Shown: positions 11,592 to 22,270 of the stretch, piece by piece | Numbering within the stretch: position 1 is the first letter of the stretch | How the letters are laid out: the number at the start of each line of letters is the position of its first letter | Assembly (NCBI GenBank): GCA_036897095.1 | Contig: JAYMSP010001856.1 | Span: 1-28,236 of the forward strand | Direction of reading: 5' to 3' | DNA from: Plantago elongata | Lineage: Eukaryota > Streptophyta > Magnoliopsida > Lamiales > Plantaginaceae | Length of the DNA: 28,236 bases | The notes under the pieces: model-generated | The model's input: the letters and a program-made list of their open reading frames with translations, nothing else | Databases searched by the model: none | Told to the model about the DNA's origin: nothing | Program-made: the position numbers and the translations under genes

Positions 11592-13312
11592 TGTGTTTAT
11601 TTTAGTTTGACAATAAGGGAAAAAGGGTCAGGCGAAAAAAAAACTTTTGGTACTGTTGAAGTTGACTAAGCCAATACATAACCAAATTAAAATGGTATGT
11701 CATCTCCAGAAAAAAATCAAAATTGCATGTCAACAGTAAGAACTTATTTGTTACTGACACACTATATTGGTAACAATATTCATAGGTCAAAGATCCGCAT
11801 TCAGAAAACACATGATGATTTATAATTAGGAGAAAAAGGTACTTTGGTTAGTACAAAGTTGTAAGCAATATTTCAACAATTCTTTAGACTACTAAAGAAC
11901 ATAAAAAACAATGTTCATGGGAGCAATTGTCTTTATACATAAGCAAGGTCATTACATAAATTTTTATCATATGGTATTCTTTAAGAAATTGTCTAATCTC
12001 AAAGCCACTTGCCATTTCTATGTTAGCACCATTAGCTAACAGGGTATACCAGATACAATTCATGCAAGTGGATTATGGACCCAATTTGACTCTCTTATTA
12101 GTTACTTGTTCTGGTTATCTACAATTTATTATACTAATAATTCCCCTTGACCACACTAATTTCACGGGATGCAAATCTACTTCTTATGTCTTTCTCGCCA
12201 GTTTCTCCGTCTATCATCTCACAGGACTACAAAAATTGTTGAAGCAACTTACACGAATAAGTATTTACAATTAAAAATATTAATTCAAGTTACAACTTTT
12301 GATAGTTGTTGCCTTTTTTGATGGCTCTGAGCTAAATCTACATTCTCTTTTTTGTTACTATATTTTTGGCTGTTAATATGCATTTAATAATTTCTTGTTT
12401 CCCTATCTGAAACAATCGCCTACTTTTTCTAGTGTCATTTAACTTTATGCCCAGCTTGAGAGCAAGGGAACAAAACATCAATTTATATATGGATTTAATA
12501 TCATAACCAATAACTGGGAGTAATGAGAAGTGACACCATTCATTGCAGGTAGAAAGAGAAAACCAGAATTCAAAAGCATACTTAGTGCTAGTAAATGACA
12601 AATTAATACTCCATGTATAATCAATGTTGTTTTTAAAAATCCACATAAATAGATAAACTAGTTGCTAAATTGAGGTGGCATAATAATGTGCACAAAAGGT
12701 AAGTGTTACGGTTACAAAATTAAATACGTTTTGTCCTTAAGGTTCTTTCACAGACAAGTTTGCACAACTACCATATTTCCCACCAGTTCCAGAAATAAGA
12801 TTTTAAAAGAAAATAGGAGCCCCGCGATAGTAAGGCTTTAGTTTGGTCTGCAAAGAGTAGACTCAAAATATAATGTAATCATTACAATATCTTAGAAGAA
12901 TATCCTAGAAGAATGGATTATTTCAGGCCCATTAATATTCAGATATATAGAAAAGATTGGATAATGTACGGATGAGAAGGAATTTATTAAAAAACTGAGT
13001 ATGCGAGATAAAACTATCAGTCGAAACAGGATCCAAATTATGTGCAGGTAACAACTGGAATCAAATTAAATTTGAACAATCAGAAGTCTTAGTACATAAC
13101 AATTGCCTTTCATAAGAGATCAAACTTGGTACCTTGCAAGTAACCAATGGCAAGATCAATGAGCCCTGGATCTACCATTTGAGAAAATTTCATTGCCAGT
13201 ACTTCGATTTACTCGTAAATTTCCTCTAAGCCATATTTCTTTCACGCCCATTACCTCCCTCATAAAAGCAGTCATTTTAACCATAAAATCCATAGCATCT
13301 TCATCACCCATG
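11592..13312. other. Intergenic, AT-rich
   Basis: Open frames here are short, of biased composition and unlike any family I recognise. The last few hundred bases should hold the 3'UTR of ING2. Confidence 0.4.
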
Positions 13313-14044
13313 TCAATGAGCTGATTGTCTGCAGGTTGGACAAAACCACTTCCCTTTGAATCTCGTCTCTGGAGTCAAGCCAACACAAGCATAATGAAAC
13401 CATTCACCACCTTGGCAGTTGTCATTGTCACAAGCAATCATATCTCCGAAAGATACTTGATGACAGACACAGTAGGTTGGTTCATTTGGATCAATGGGTT
13501 GCTCGAGCTCAACCGGAGAAGCAAAATCTTTCTTAACGCTGCCAGGTGGAGGCATAAGCTCAAAGTCTCTATCAGAATCCCTATCCTTGTAAACAATAAG
13601 CCTCTTGGATGGAGGAGTTCCTCCATAAACTCCTTGGCGCTTTTCAGCCTTGGGAACCAGAGGCAGCGGAGGAAGCACAGCTGGCTCATCCGGTGCTATT
13701 TTCCCTTCTTGTTTAAGATCTTCGGAGAAATTGTTAAGATCTTCATCCAGGCGTTTGATATGACTTTCAATAAGGTCACGAGCTTGCCGCGCCAATAAGA
13801 CCTTTTCGGTGCAGAGACTGAGAGCACTGTCCTGGTTCGCCTCAATTTCCTTCAACAAGGAGGCCTCTTGAGATGTCAAACCAAGGCAATAATATTTGGT
13901 TTGCTGCCTAGTCTGATTTAGCATAGATTGGGACCTGTCATCGAGTTCCCGAACCGTATTAAGCAGCCTCTGAAGCTCAGCTGGTAGCGTGCTCGAATAC
14001 TCCAAATAATCATCAACGAAAACGCCAGTTCTCGCAATTGCCAT
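13313..14044 (-). CDS. ING2: PHD-finger protein ING2 (inhibitor of growth family)
   Basis: One uninterrupted frame of 243 residues, [20 protein letters not shown] to the TGA at 13313. The N-terminal ING domain (about 1-115, coiled-coil-like) contains [20 protein letters not shown] and [15 protein letters not shown] basic and proline-rich linker follows (about 116-185). The C-terminal PHD finger has C192, C194, C205, C210, H217, C220, C235 and C238 (C4HC3), with the GGEWFH and KWFCP signatures. ING proteins read trimethylated H3K4 and bring histone acetyltransferase or deacetylase complexes to chromatin in the nucleus. ATG 14044 is chosen because plant ING2 starts MAIARTGV. Compared with the Arabidopsis protein as I recall it, a low-complexity stretch before EIE...ALSLC is missing, and the coding region has no introns. 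Confidence 0.93.
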   Translation of the reverse strand: MAIARTGVFVDDYLEYSSTLPAELQRLLNTVRELDDRSQSMLNQTRQQTKYYCLGLTSQEASLLKEIEANQDSALSLCTEKVLLARQARDLIESHIKRLDEDLNNFSEDLKQEGKIAPDEPAVLPPLPLVPKAEKRQGVYGGTPPSKRLIVYKDRDSDRDFELMPPPGSVKKDFASPVELEQPIDPNEPTYCVCHQVSFGDMIACDNDNCQGGEWFHYACVGLTPETRFKGKWFCPTCRQSAH

Positions 14045-14075
14045 TATTTCCCCTAATTGATTGACACGGTTTCTC

Positions 14076-14299
14076 CTGGAGAAAAAAATTAGGGTTAGGG
14101 CTTCAGTAAACAACACTGTCTACCCGAATTGAGCTAAATTGGAGCTTCTTTTGAACATATAGTTTAAGAAATTAGGGCAATTTTAACACAATTTACTCTA
14201 ATCGATCGTTGTAGAAGAAATCCCCAAAAATTGCAACAGATAATCACTAACACGAAAAATAAAGGGGAAAAAACATGATGAAAACAATAGCTCACGTAC
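14076..14299 (-). other. Predicted 5'UTR intron of ING2
   Basis: On the minus strand a good donor (G|GTACGTGAG, exon ending at 14300) and a pyrimidine-rich acceptor (TTTTTTCTCCAG, next exon from 14075) bracket 224 nt between a likely leader exon and the ATG at 14044. A CCCTAACCCTAA motif lies at about 14089-14100, inside the intron near its 3' end. Confidence 0.5.
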
Positions 14300-14309
14300 C
14301 ACAGCAATG

Positions 14310-15029
14310 CGATTGTGTAGACTAACAATCAGTTCGAGGCAAGAGACGATTCTCAGGTAGGAGAAGAAGAAGAAGAAGGTGGTGATTGAAGAGAAAGGTT
14401 CAATAATTCATTTCATGATGCTGACTGCTGATAGGAAATTACAAGCAGGCCCAACATTTCTTGGGTTAGATTGTCCGGGCATTTAAATGTCCCATTTGAC
14501 TCGATGAACAGTGATTTGGACTAAAATACACTTCAAATACTCATATTTCAATTTCATTCCAAACACAATTTCACCAAAATCACCATTCAAATGTCATGCC
14601 AATCAGCCCCTTATTGTTTGGGATTTTACCCTGTGCATAAGTCCAAAATCCCCTTTTTTTTTTTTCCAAATGGTTCGATTATATTTCAACATTTAAAATT
14701 TAAAACAAATCAAGAGCAACAAAAGGAATTGGAATTCTATCACAATTTAAAGGTCGGTGTTCGAGTTGCAGTGTCAAAAAATGAAATTATATCTGGGCTG
14801 AGCTAAAATAACTCAATCCTATATCACCTTAAAATCGGCCCAATTCGGACGACCCGGGCGGGATGAGTAAACATGATTCGAATTCGAACCGACCTTTGTA
14901 TCTGCCATCACTCATCCATAAAGCTTCCACGTATTCTCATAGCTTTCCATTCTAGGAAAATTCCCAAATTGATACAAACCCTCAAAATCAATTTAATCGA
15001 ATCAATTCAATCAAATCCCTTCTCAAACC
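14310..15029. other. Divergent promoter region between ING2 and ISU1
   Basis: About 700 bases lie between the ING2 leader (-) and the ISU1 start (+). An A/T-rich mid part includes a T10 run near 14650. Short frames here look random. Confidence 0.4.
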
Positions 15030-16811
15030 ATGATGAAGCACGCAGCTAGCAAGTTTCTCGCCCAGGCCCTCCGATCTCCGGCACCTTCACCGGCAGGTCC
15101 GGCGGTTGCCGCTCGTATGTACCACGAGCGGGTGGTGGATCACTACGAAAACCCTAGGAACGTCGGCTCGTTCGACAAAAACGATCCCAGCGTAGGTACC
15201 GGATTGGTCGGAGCTCCTGCTTGTGGTGATGTCATGAAGCTTCAGATTAGGGTTGATGAGACTAGTGGAAAAATTGTTGATGCTTGCTTTAAGACCTTTG
15301 GTTGCGGTTCCGCCATCGCCTCTTCGTCTGTAGGTTCGTTTTTGTTCAATTATTCCTTTTCGATTCGTTGTTGTTTTGTTTGTTTGTGTCTAATTCATTG
15401 GTTAATATGTTTTTTTTTTCTTATTCGAGTTAGCTGAAAGATGAACAATATTCAGCTTTCGATTTCTTTGTGGTAATGCTTGGATGGCTACTATTATTAC
15501 TAATGATATTTTACTCCGATGAAAGCACCCTAGAGAAAAATTTGGCTAGCTTACTATTTTTGTAGTGTAGAATTTAAACCAAATAAAATAGGAAGTAGCA
15601 ACTTCTAGTTGCGTTTTAGTGTATATCATTATATGATTGGGTTTACGGATGAATGAGCTAAGGTAGCTGCCTCTTGTTGAGTATTAAACTTTCATATCTT
15701 GCCTCTTTAGAAGTTCCAATTTTCAATTGGCCTGTATTGCTAGGGTGATGAGCTAGAGCGTGATAATAGTTATAACTCGAAAATGGTTATGTTGAGAATT
15801 GTCCAATATGAATCACACGATATAACTACATAACCAAGTAATCATCTGTTAGAATGTGTTTCACTGTAGATAGTGCTTGTTGTTTTATGTAGTTTGAAAC
15901 CAAACCCTGTCAGTCAGGGAAGTGTCGAAGTATATTTTGTTAACTCATTTTCAATTCTGCCACTTGTGGCTTATGGAGCTCTTGCTAATATCAGTTTTAT
16001 GCTTTCAGCAACCGAGTGGGTGAAAGGCAGAGAGATGGAGGAAGTTCTGACCATCAAGAATACGTAAGTTCCTACTTTTTTACTTTGGCAATTGCATTAT
16101 TATTGGTTTGGTGTTTTTCGCATGTAACCTGCAGCCTCTTCATTTGGATTCTTTTCCTGTACACATGTTTCTTTTTGGAAAAAATGTCATCATATGATAA
16201 TCTGGGTTCTGAGTGAACAGATCAGTTCTTATGTGCGAACATAAACTAGAATTTGTTGGGCCACCTTCCATTGTATGTATTTAAGCATGATTAAGAATTT
16301 ATGATTTCTTCTTTCTGTTGTGTGGTTTGAAATATTCTACTTGGCCGTGACATTTTGGACTTGGCAACTGCATAGATAATATACAACTTAGTTAGCATTT
16401 GGTACTCTGGTATTTTGGATGGATAATGTGCTTTACAGATTAGACTGTTAGATTTTACTAGTAACATAATTCCTACTTGCTAGTATTCATGTAACATTAT
16501 ATCACCTACATGTATTTCACCGAGTGCCTATGTTCCACATGCCTGTGTTTCGGTGTTGACTTGTGAGGCTAGGGGGTGAATGGAAATAGACTGAGTGTAT
16601 ATTTGGAAGCTCTCTATTCCAAGGTTTTAATGGTGTTGGCGTTTGGTATGGCAGGGAAATTGCAAAGCACCTTTCTCTTCCACCAGTAAAACTTCACTGC
16701 AGCATGCTCGCCGAGGATGCAATAAAGGCAGCAGTGAAAGATTATGAGGCAAAGCGTACAAAATCAACTGGTGCTGCTGCTACAGCTACCGACAAGGCTG
16801 CTGAAGCTTGA
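15030..16811 (+). CDS. ISU1: Mitochondrial iron-sulfur cluster assembly scaffold ISU1 (IscU type)
   Basis: Exons 15030-15333, 16009-16063 and 16655-16811 join in phase to 516 nt, giving 171 residues and a TGA stop. Residues 1-29 are rich in Ala, Ser and Arg without acids, typical of a mitochondrial presequence; the mature part starts near MYHERVVDHYENPRNVG. The scaffold cysteines are C65 (PACGD, with D67), C92 (FGCGSAIASSS) and C135 (LHCSMLAEDAIKAA). LPPVK (128-132) is the Hsp70 chaperone recognition motif. The protein assembles Fe-S clusters using sulfur from the NFS1-ISD11 desulfurase and hands them on through HSC20/HSCA-type chaperones. The C-terminal tail is Ala/Thr/Lys-rich. ISU1 is named by best family fit; plants often have several near-identical paralogues. 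Confidence 0.94.
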
Positions 16812-17866
16812 GGCGTGCTTGTGTGCGGTTGATAGACTCGTGACAGTATGTATGCGCATTAAGAAGTCTATAACCTTGTGTTGTTTCCCGGCTCTGTATT
16901 TATACTACACGTTTTGGTAATGTTTGACGAATAATACTGGTGAATATTCAGCCGTTTTAGTGCTTGTTACATTTAAGTCTACTTTTTTGTTACTGTGCAT
17001 CAATTTTATGGCATGCTGGTAGCACTATTATTTCATTGTATCTCTGTACTTGGTTCTAAAACTTAAATGAGAATTATGTTTTCTTATCACATCATCATAG
17101 GAAAGAACATGATGTTGAAAGATACTAGATTTCCGCCGAATCCATAACCAAACCACTCTGTCAGTTTAAGTTGTCTTCCTTAGTGTGCAACAACAGGATA
17201 AATTCTCTTTTAGATGTCCACAAGCCACCAGAAAACTTCCTCCAGCTAAACTTCCGATGGTACTCATAATATGATACTTTGTGAATCTGCATCTGGTCCT
17301 CTCTCTCTTCATGAAGATCCAAGCCCGTAGAGGGAGATATGCATCGTTCAATGCCATATCGTTCTATGAACCTCTCTTGAAAACGGACCTCCAGGATTCA
17401 CACTAACACCATTTTGATATGATGTCAATTCTGTGAAACCCATGTTTTTCAAATAATCCATTTGTCAGGGCCGGGAAAAATGGAATTAAACAAGATTATT
17501 GAGGGTGTTTGGACAAAAACCCCTCAAACCAAACGTACACTAACACAACTTTAGTTAACAATAAGAAATCATGCATGTTCTTTCATCACAGTATGTATGG
17601 AAAAAATAAATTTTCATTATTAAAGAATAAAGAATGATAACAATTAACAAGAACCGATTTACAGAGACCTGTGTCAGGTATACAAAACCTACACAACAGC
17701 TAAAAAGTAAAACAAATTAGAATCTGACTGCAATCTTGGCCAGAAACGCTCAGATGCTATTCAACGAATTACTAATAAGTTATATTTGCCAAATGCTGGA
17801 GCCGAACAAAACTACGCAGGTCTACTAGTTAGATATCTCCATGTTCAGTCCTTCCACATTAACTTG
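16812..17866. other. Convergent 3' region between ISU1 and PP2C
   Basis: This contains the two 3'UTRs in tail-to-tail order. A minus-strand frame at 17166-17357 begins with ATG but has no recognisable domain and lies between two well-defined genes, so I do not call it. Confidence 0.4.
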
Positions 17867-19171
17867 TTAGCAGAATCTTTCTAACTGGATGAGCATCACA
17901 CTTATATCATCACTGGAGCCCCTGGAAACAGACAATTCTACTAGCTCTTTACATGCGGGTAAAAATGACCGGGGCTTTTGGGTGTCCAAGCACGAAGCGC
18001 GAGCTATATCAACAGCTTCTTGGTTACTAACCTTGTCCCACAATCCATCAGAAGCAAGGAGAACAAACTCATGTTCAGGTTCAAGCCTAACAACTTTCGT
18101 GTCCGGTTCTGCTACAACCCACTGCTTCAAATATTGATCTCCAATGCCTCTTGAGACGGCTAAAGATCCAAGAACCCTCCAGACACCATTGCGACATTCC
18201 ACAAAACCTCCCTGCAAATTAGCAAATTTAAGGTCAATCCCCAATCACAGTTCGTCTACATCAAACAAATTAAGCAATCATGAGCCTGATGTCCTTACCA
18301 GTTTCTCAATTCTCTCTCTTTCATCATCCCGTGATGGCCGGTGGTCGGAAGTGAGCGCCTCGGCAACCCCACCTCTACTTACAACAGCACGACAATCGCC
18401 AGCATTCGACACCACCAAGTTCCCGTCCTTGATAACCGCTGTCACGCAACAGGCACCACCTCGTTGATCCGTTTTTAGAAACTCAGAGTCAGTAGTCAAA
18501 TAAGCAGCTTTAACAGCCTCCACAGTGTTCCCATTGTTTTCTCTCTTCCCCAACTCCTCAACAATGGTCTTCCCTAAATTACTTGCAGCAAATTCAGCAG
18601 CTTTCGCTCCTCCATGCCCATCAAACACACCAAAACACGCCTACAGAAACATCACAAACAATCCAAATCAATCAATATCTGTTCACTAACATCATTTCCC
18701 CTAATTATCAATCCAAAACTATTCCATTAGCTCAATTTCACAAATTAATTAATGACTTAATTATAAATCGTTTGCCCTGATTTTAAAAATTGAATCTTTT
18801 TACCAAACAACAAATACCTGTGAATTGGAATGAACAACAGCAGAGTAACGATCCTCAATATGATCCCTCTTCCCCTTCTTACAGCAAACAGAAAACCCAT
18901 CTCCCTCAACCTCAACCTGTTCCTGCACCTCCTCCTTCTTGGCCGTCTCCAGCAACACCGTCGGAATATCAAGCCTCGGTGGACGCTTCCTCTTCGAAGC
19001 TGCCGATGATGAGTCAGCTGCACCCGCCAGAGCGCGGATGAGGCCACTGGGTTTGTTGAGGCGGAAGAGACGAGGTGAAGAAGACTTGGGAGAGCAGAGG
19101 GAAGAGGGCGAGCAAGATGAAGATGGAGAGAAGATAGGTGAGCTTGAGATTGCTACGGCACAAGACGACAT
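17867..19171 (-). CDS. Protein phosphatase 2C, AP2C-type (group B)
   Basis: Exons 18818-19171, 18299-18640 and 17867-18211 join in phase to 1041 nt, giving 346 residues and a TAA stop. The Ser/Pro-rich N-terminus carries [11 protein letters not shown] (60-70), matching the basic-x-L-x-I kinase-interaction (docking) motif of AP2C phosphatases, which bind and inactivate stress MAP kinases in Arabidopsis. The catalytic core shows the PP2C metal motifs: RDHIEDRY (E106, D107), FDGHGG (D125, G126), [25 protein letters not shown] (D287) and SSDDISVM (D334). These residues coordinate the two Mn/Mg ions that activate water for Ser/Thr dephosphorylation. [18 protein letters not shown] and [13 protein letters not shown] are close to the AP2C1/AP2C2 proteins as I recall them. 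The intron positions interrupt no motif. A function as a stress-MAPK phosphatase is inferred from the motif and family. Confidence 0.93.
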
Positions 19172-19524
19172 TTTTTGGCTGACTGTTTAGTTCCGTTTGA
19201 TTGGTGTAACGTTCGAATTTTGTGTATGTTTTTGAGGTCAGAGATTGAAATGGTATTGAGTATTTATAGAGGGAGAAGAAAGAAGAAGAAGACGACGACG
19301 AAGACTAAGTAAGTGGTTTAAAACAAGTGGAATATTTTATTGGGTAAATGAATAGTTACTACTTGCTCCTCTCTAAGTATGATATTGCATATAAGTAGCA
19401 TACGTTTCACAAATTACATATCACCCTACTGTGATTTATGAATTATTGATTTATTCATTTAAAGGAGTATAATCTGCGTTCAGACCAAAGTCTACGAAAC
19501 AATAATATGGGTTTAAAGTTATAT
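19172..19524. promoter_or_regulatory. PP2C leader and upstream region
   Basis: This is the 5' flank of the minus-strand PP2C gene. A GAAGAA-rich tract at 19272-19306 reads as a CT-rich leader on the sense strand, a common plant 5'UTR feature. The LTR insertion begins just beyond. Confidence 0.4.
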
Positions 19525-19529
19525 ATTAT
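19525..19529. repeat. Target-site duplication of the solo LTR, left copy
   Basis: ATTAT immediately precedes the LTR's TG and is identical to 21058-21062. Confidence 0.8.
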
Positions 19530-20052
19530 TGTGACACCCCATATTTTGACGTACCTTATTATTTATATAATTACATGATTTATTATTGATAGTTTATTTA
19601 TATGCAAGTATTGTTATGTAATATTATTTTGGTTTGATGACATAGATTGTATTAAAAGATCCTTAAGTGTTTTAAAGGTCCTTGTGATTTGTTGATGTGT
19701 AATTATATGTGTAGTTTATTTCCTTTGTACTTTTGACCGTAAAAGAAGATAGATTATTTGTATTAGTTTTTTTAGTAACTAAAATCTGATCTTTCTTATT
19801 TACCAATTTGTTCATGTATTTATTTGAAAAGTATTTATCAGAGGCCTTTCTTAAATTTTTATATCTTTACGAATAAAAATTGGGGAACACTTCATTTAAT
19901 TTCCAAAGCAATGCAAGTCTTTATTTGTATGCTTGGATTATGTAAATTGTGAAGACTCCAATTTTTAATTGTGTGATTTAAATTTAGTCTTTTTATTGAA
20001 GTTTTATTATTTGTGTGGCTCTATTAAAGGTATGTGAACTTTAAGTGTCTTT

Positions 20053-20067
20053 ATGTGTATGTTATTA
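20053..20067. repeat. SINE target-site duplication, left copy
   Basis: A 15-bp sequence repeated exactly at 20271-20285. Confidence 0.9.
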
Positions 20068-20270
20068 CCTGTCAAAGCGTTTGTAGCCGAGTAGCAAGCT
20101 GAGACACCTCGTAACATTGAGGTCACAGGTTCGATTCCCCGAAATGGATGATTATATTCTCTAAATAGAGATTGGTGGTGATTTGCATCTAGAATCGATT
20201 GATAAATTCCTCTTGTTCAACAATTGTAATTGTAATGCTATATTTCATATAGTACTAGTTATTAAAAAAA
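20068..20270 (+). mobile_element. tRNA-derived SINE nested in the LTR
   Basis: The 203-bp element has a polymerase III promoter: an A-box-like TAGCCGAGTAGC (20084-20095) and a perfect B box GGTTCGATTCC (20128-20138), and it ends in a short A tail. A 15-bp perfect direct repeat, ATGTGTATGTTATTA, flanks it at 20053-20067 and 20271-20285, the signature of LINE-assisted insertion. It therefore inserted after the LTR. Confidence 0.9.
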
Positions 20271-20285
20271 ATGTGTATGTTATTA
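20271..20285. repeat. SINE target-site duplication, right copy
   Basis: A 15-bp sequence identical to 20053-20067, directly after the A tail. Confidence 0.9.
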
Positions 20286-21057
20286 GTAGTTAAAATAGAA
20301 GAAGGCTAAGAGTCTTTTTAATTATATAATTTAAATGTGTGACTTTATTTGTGTGGCTTAGTAATGTATTAATAGCAAGTCTTTAATTTATTCATGTTAA
20401 TTAAATTTAGTTAAAGTACTTATAGTTCAAAGTTAAATGATCCATCAATGAAAATATAATTTTCTCTCTTTCATTTTTCAGCACGAAAGGTTATCTGAAA
20501 CGTCTAACTTTGCACACTATGTTCCGGCTATGTTTCTTGCAACAATTTGACTTTCTTATCATTAAACTTTTTATGTATATCTTAAGTTTCTGAAAGTATA
20601 TACAATTAAACGTATTATGAATTGTATGTTCTTGAGTTTTGTTATTAATATATGATGTATTTCAAAACAATAAAATTGAACCATTGAGGTTTTTCTGACA
20701 CTTGTTTTGTACCCTTCCTTGTAGGTGAGTTGGTGGCAGAGGATGAGCAACCGATTAACTCAACAAACTAAGAGAGTACTTGGGCGTTGGAAATTTGTCA
20801 TTAGAATAAATTGTCCTTTTTTAGTATTGACGAAAAACTCATGTTCTTTATGTTGATTACTCAGTTTATTTTGAAAGATAAAAGGATGTTTGGGATTATT
20901 ATGGACTTAAGTTGAATAGTACAATTTTTGTTATACAAATTGCGAATAAAAGGTTGTCTGAAACGTGACATGTTTCAGCTAACGTTTCGATTATTCTTCC
21001 AACAGATATTTGAATTGAAACTTCATATCTTTTAAAACTTAAAAGTCGGGGCTTACA

Positions 21058-21062
21058 ATTAT
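21058..21062. repeat. Target-site duplication of the solo LTR, right copy
   Basis: ATTAT immediately follows the LTR's terminal CA and is identical to 19525-19529. Confidence 0.8.
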
Positions 21063-21707
21063 GACTTGGAGTCTTGGAGACATGGTGAGTAGGCGACCTG
21101 TGTTAAACATCCTAAGCTCACAAAGAATACCAAAGAGAAGTACTAATAGGGAATTGGAATATCTCATAAGGTGTTATTACACTATAGCCTAAAGGCATAT
21201 TGATAAATTCAGCTATCAATGTAAGGAAAGTACTTGTATGTTCACATATTGAATCGTAAGTTTACCAGTATTTACAGATCCTGAATTTCGGATAGTTGGG
21301 AACTCAATGAATACAAGTAAAGAGGGAGAGGGGATTTCAATGAATACTTGAGAATAGTTTTGGTCCGTCAGTAGAATTGAGTCCGTTGGTACAGAAGGTA
21401 TGACCCTGAAAGTCTGTCGGTACAGAAGGTTCGTCTATATGAAACAAATAAGAAGAAGGGGTTAGACCGTTTTGGCTGGTTGTCTAAGACAAATCGGGCT
21501 AGGACTTTATTTGTTTAGAGACTGAGAGCTCAAGCTCGAACCTCTAAAGTTGGAGAGTAGAATATTAAGAGGTAGTTACTTACCTTAATGAGGAGTAAAA
21601 TGCCTTCCTATTAATAGTCGAAGGGTGAGGGGACAAATTAACCTCCATCAATCCCATAGATGGGTGGCGCTTGAGTTTCATCCGACTTTCAAGGTCAAAC
21701 CTCAAGT

Positions 21708-21786
21708 GCTCAAGGACATACCCGAGTCCGTCCTTGAGGCTTCTGGGCAGCCCCATGTAGGGTCGTACTCGGGCATGTCCTTGAGC
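21708..21786. repeat. Inverted repeat, 20-bp arms
   Basis: Arms 21708-21727 and 21767-21786 pair at 19 of 20 positions around a 39-nt loop. The loop itself contains a further GTCCTTGAGG copy of the right arm. Confidence 0.8.
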
Positions 21787-22245
21787 TCAATGTACTTCTG
21801 TTTAGTTCTTCGTGATGAACTAATTACGAATTGAAGTGAGGTCAGTCAACTTGCAATGTATATTTCATATTAGATTGATTGGTTCGTGGAAAGGACTTCA
21901 AAATACATATGAATATGTCTAATAGGTAATTCATTCCTGTTAACAATTTGGGGGCTATTGATAAGATTGAAATATTAAGGGGGCTAAATATGTTATACTA
22001 CTACATTTGAAGGAAAAATGAAGAATATTAGTATGACTTAGGAGTAATGAGGTGATAACGAAGTGCAATAGAAATCGTCCACCGTGTTTTACAAGTGTTT
22101 ACGTGTTTTAATATTTTTCTTTTTGTCATGGTTAGTAGTCGGTTGTCGTGATCTAGTTGTCAATTAACATGCAATTCTTTTCTATTTCGTTGTATTGTTT
22201 GACTCGGTTTCTATTATTGGCTAGTGCTATTATAAAACGTGCTAA

Positions 22246-22270
22246 AAACAAACAAACAAACAAACAAACT
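22246..22270. repeat. (AAAC)n microsatellite
   Basis: About six AAAC units in a row. Confidence 0.8.

Larger units (their letters stand above)
19530..21057. mobile_element. Solo LTR of a Ty3/gypsy-like retrotransposon
   Basis: The element starts TGTGACACCCC (19530-19540) and ends GTCGGGGCTTACA at 21057, the TG...CA ends with the imperfect terminal inverted repeat typical of many plant Ty3/gypsy (Tekay/Del type) LTRs. The 5-bp direct repeat ATTAT flanks it exactly (19525-19529 and 21058-21062). No internal retroviral-type coding sequence, primer-binding site or second LTR is seen, so it is a solo LTR of about 1.53 kb left by LTR-LTR recombination. It includes a nested SINE (20068-20270). Confidence 0.85.

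Noticed and set aside
17166-17357. Minus-strand 63-codon frame with ATG between ISU1 and PP2C
   Set aside because: No domain or homologue is recognised, and it lies in the shared 3' region.
19530-21057. A complete LTR retrotransposon
   Set aside because: Only one LTR with matching target duplications is present, and there is no gag-pol sequence.
21625-21834. Plus-strand 69-codon frame
   Set aside because: It overlaps the inverted repeat at 21708-21786 and has no plausible start or family.
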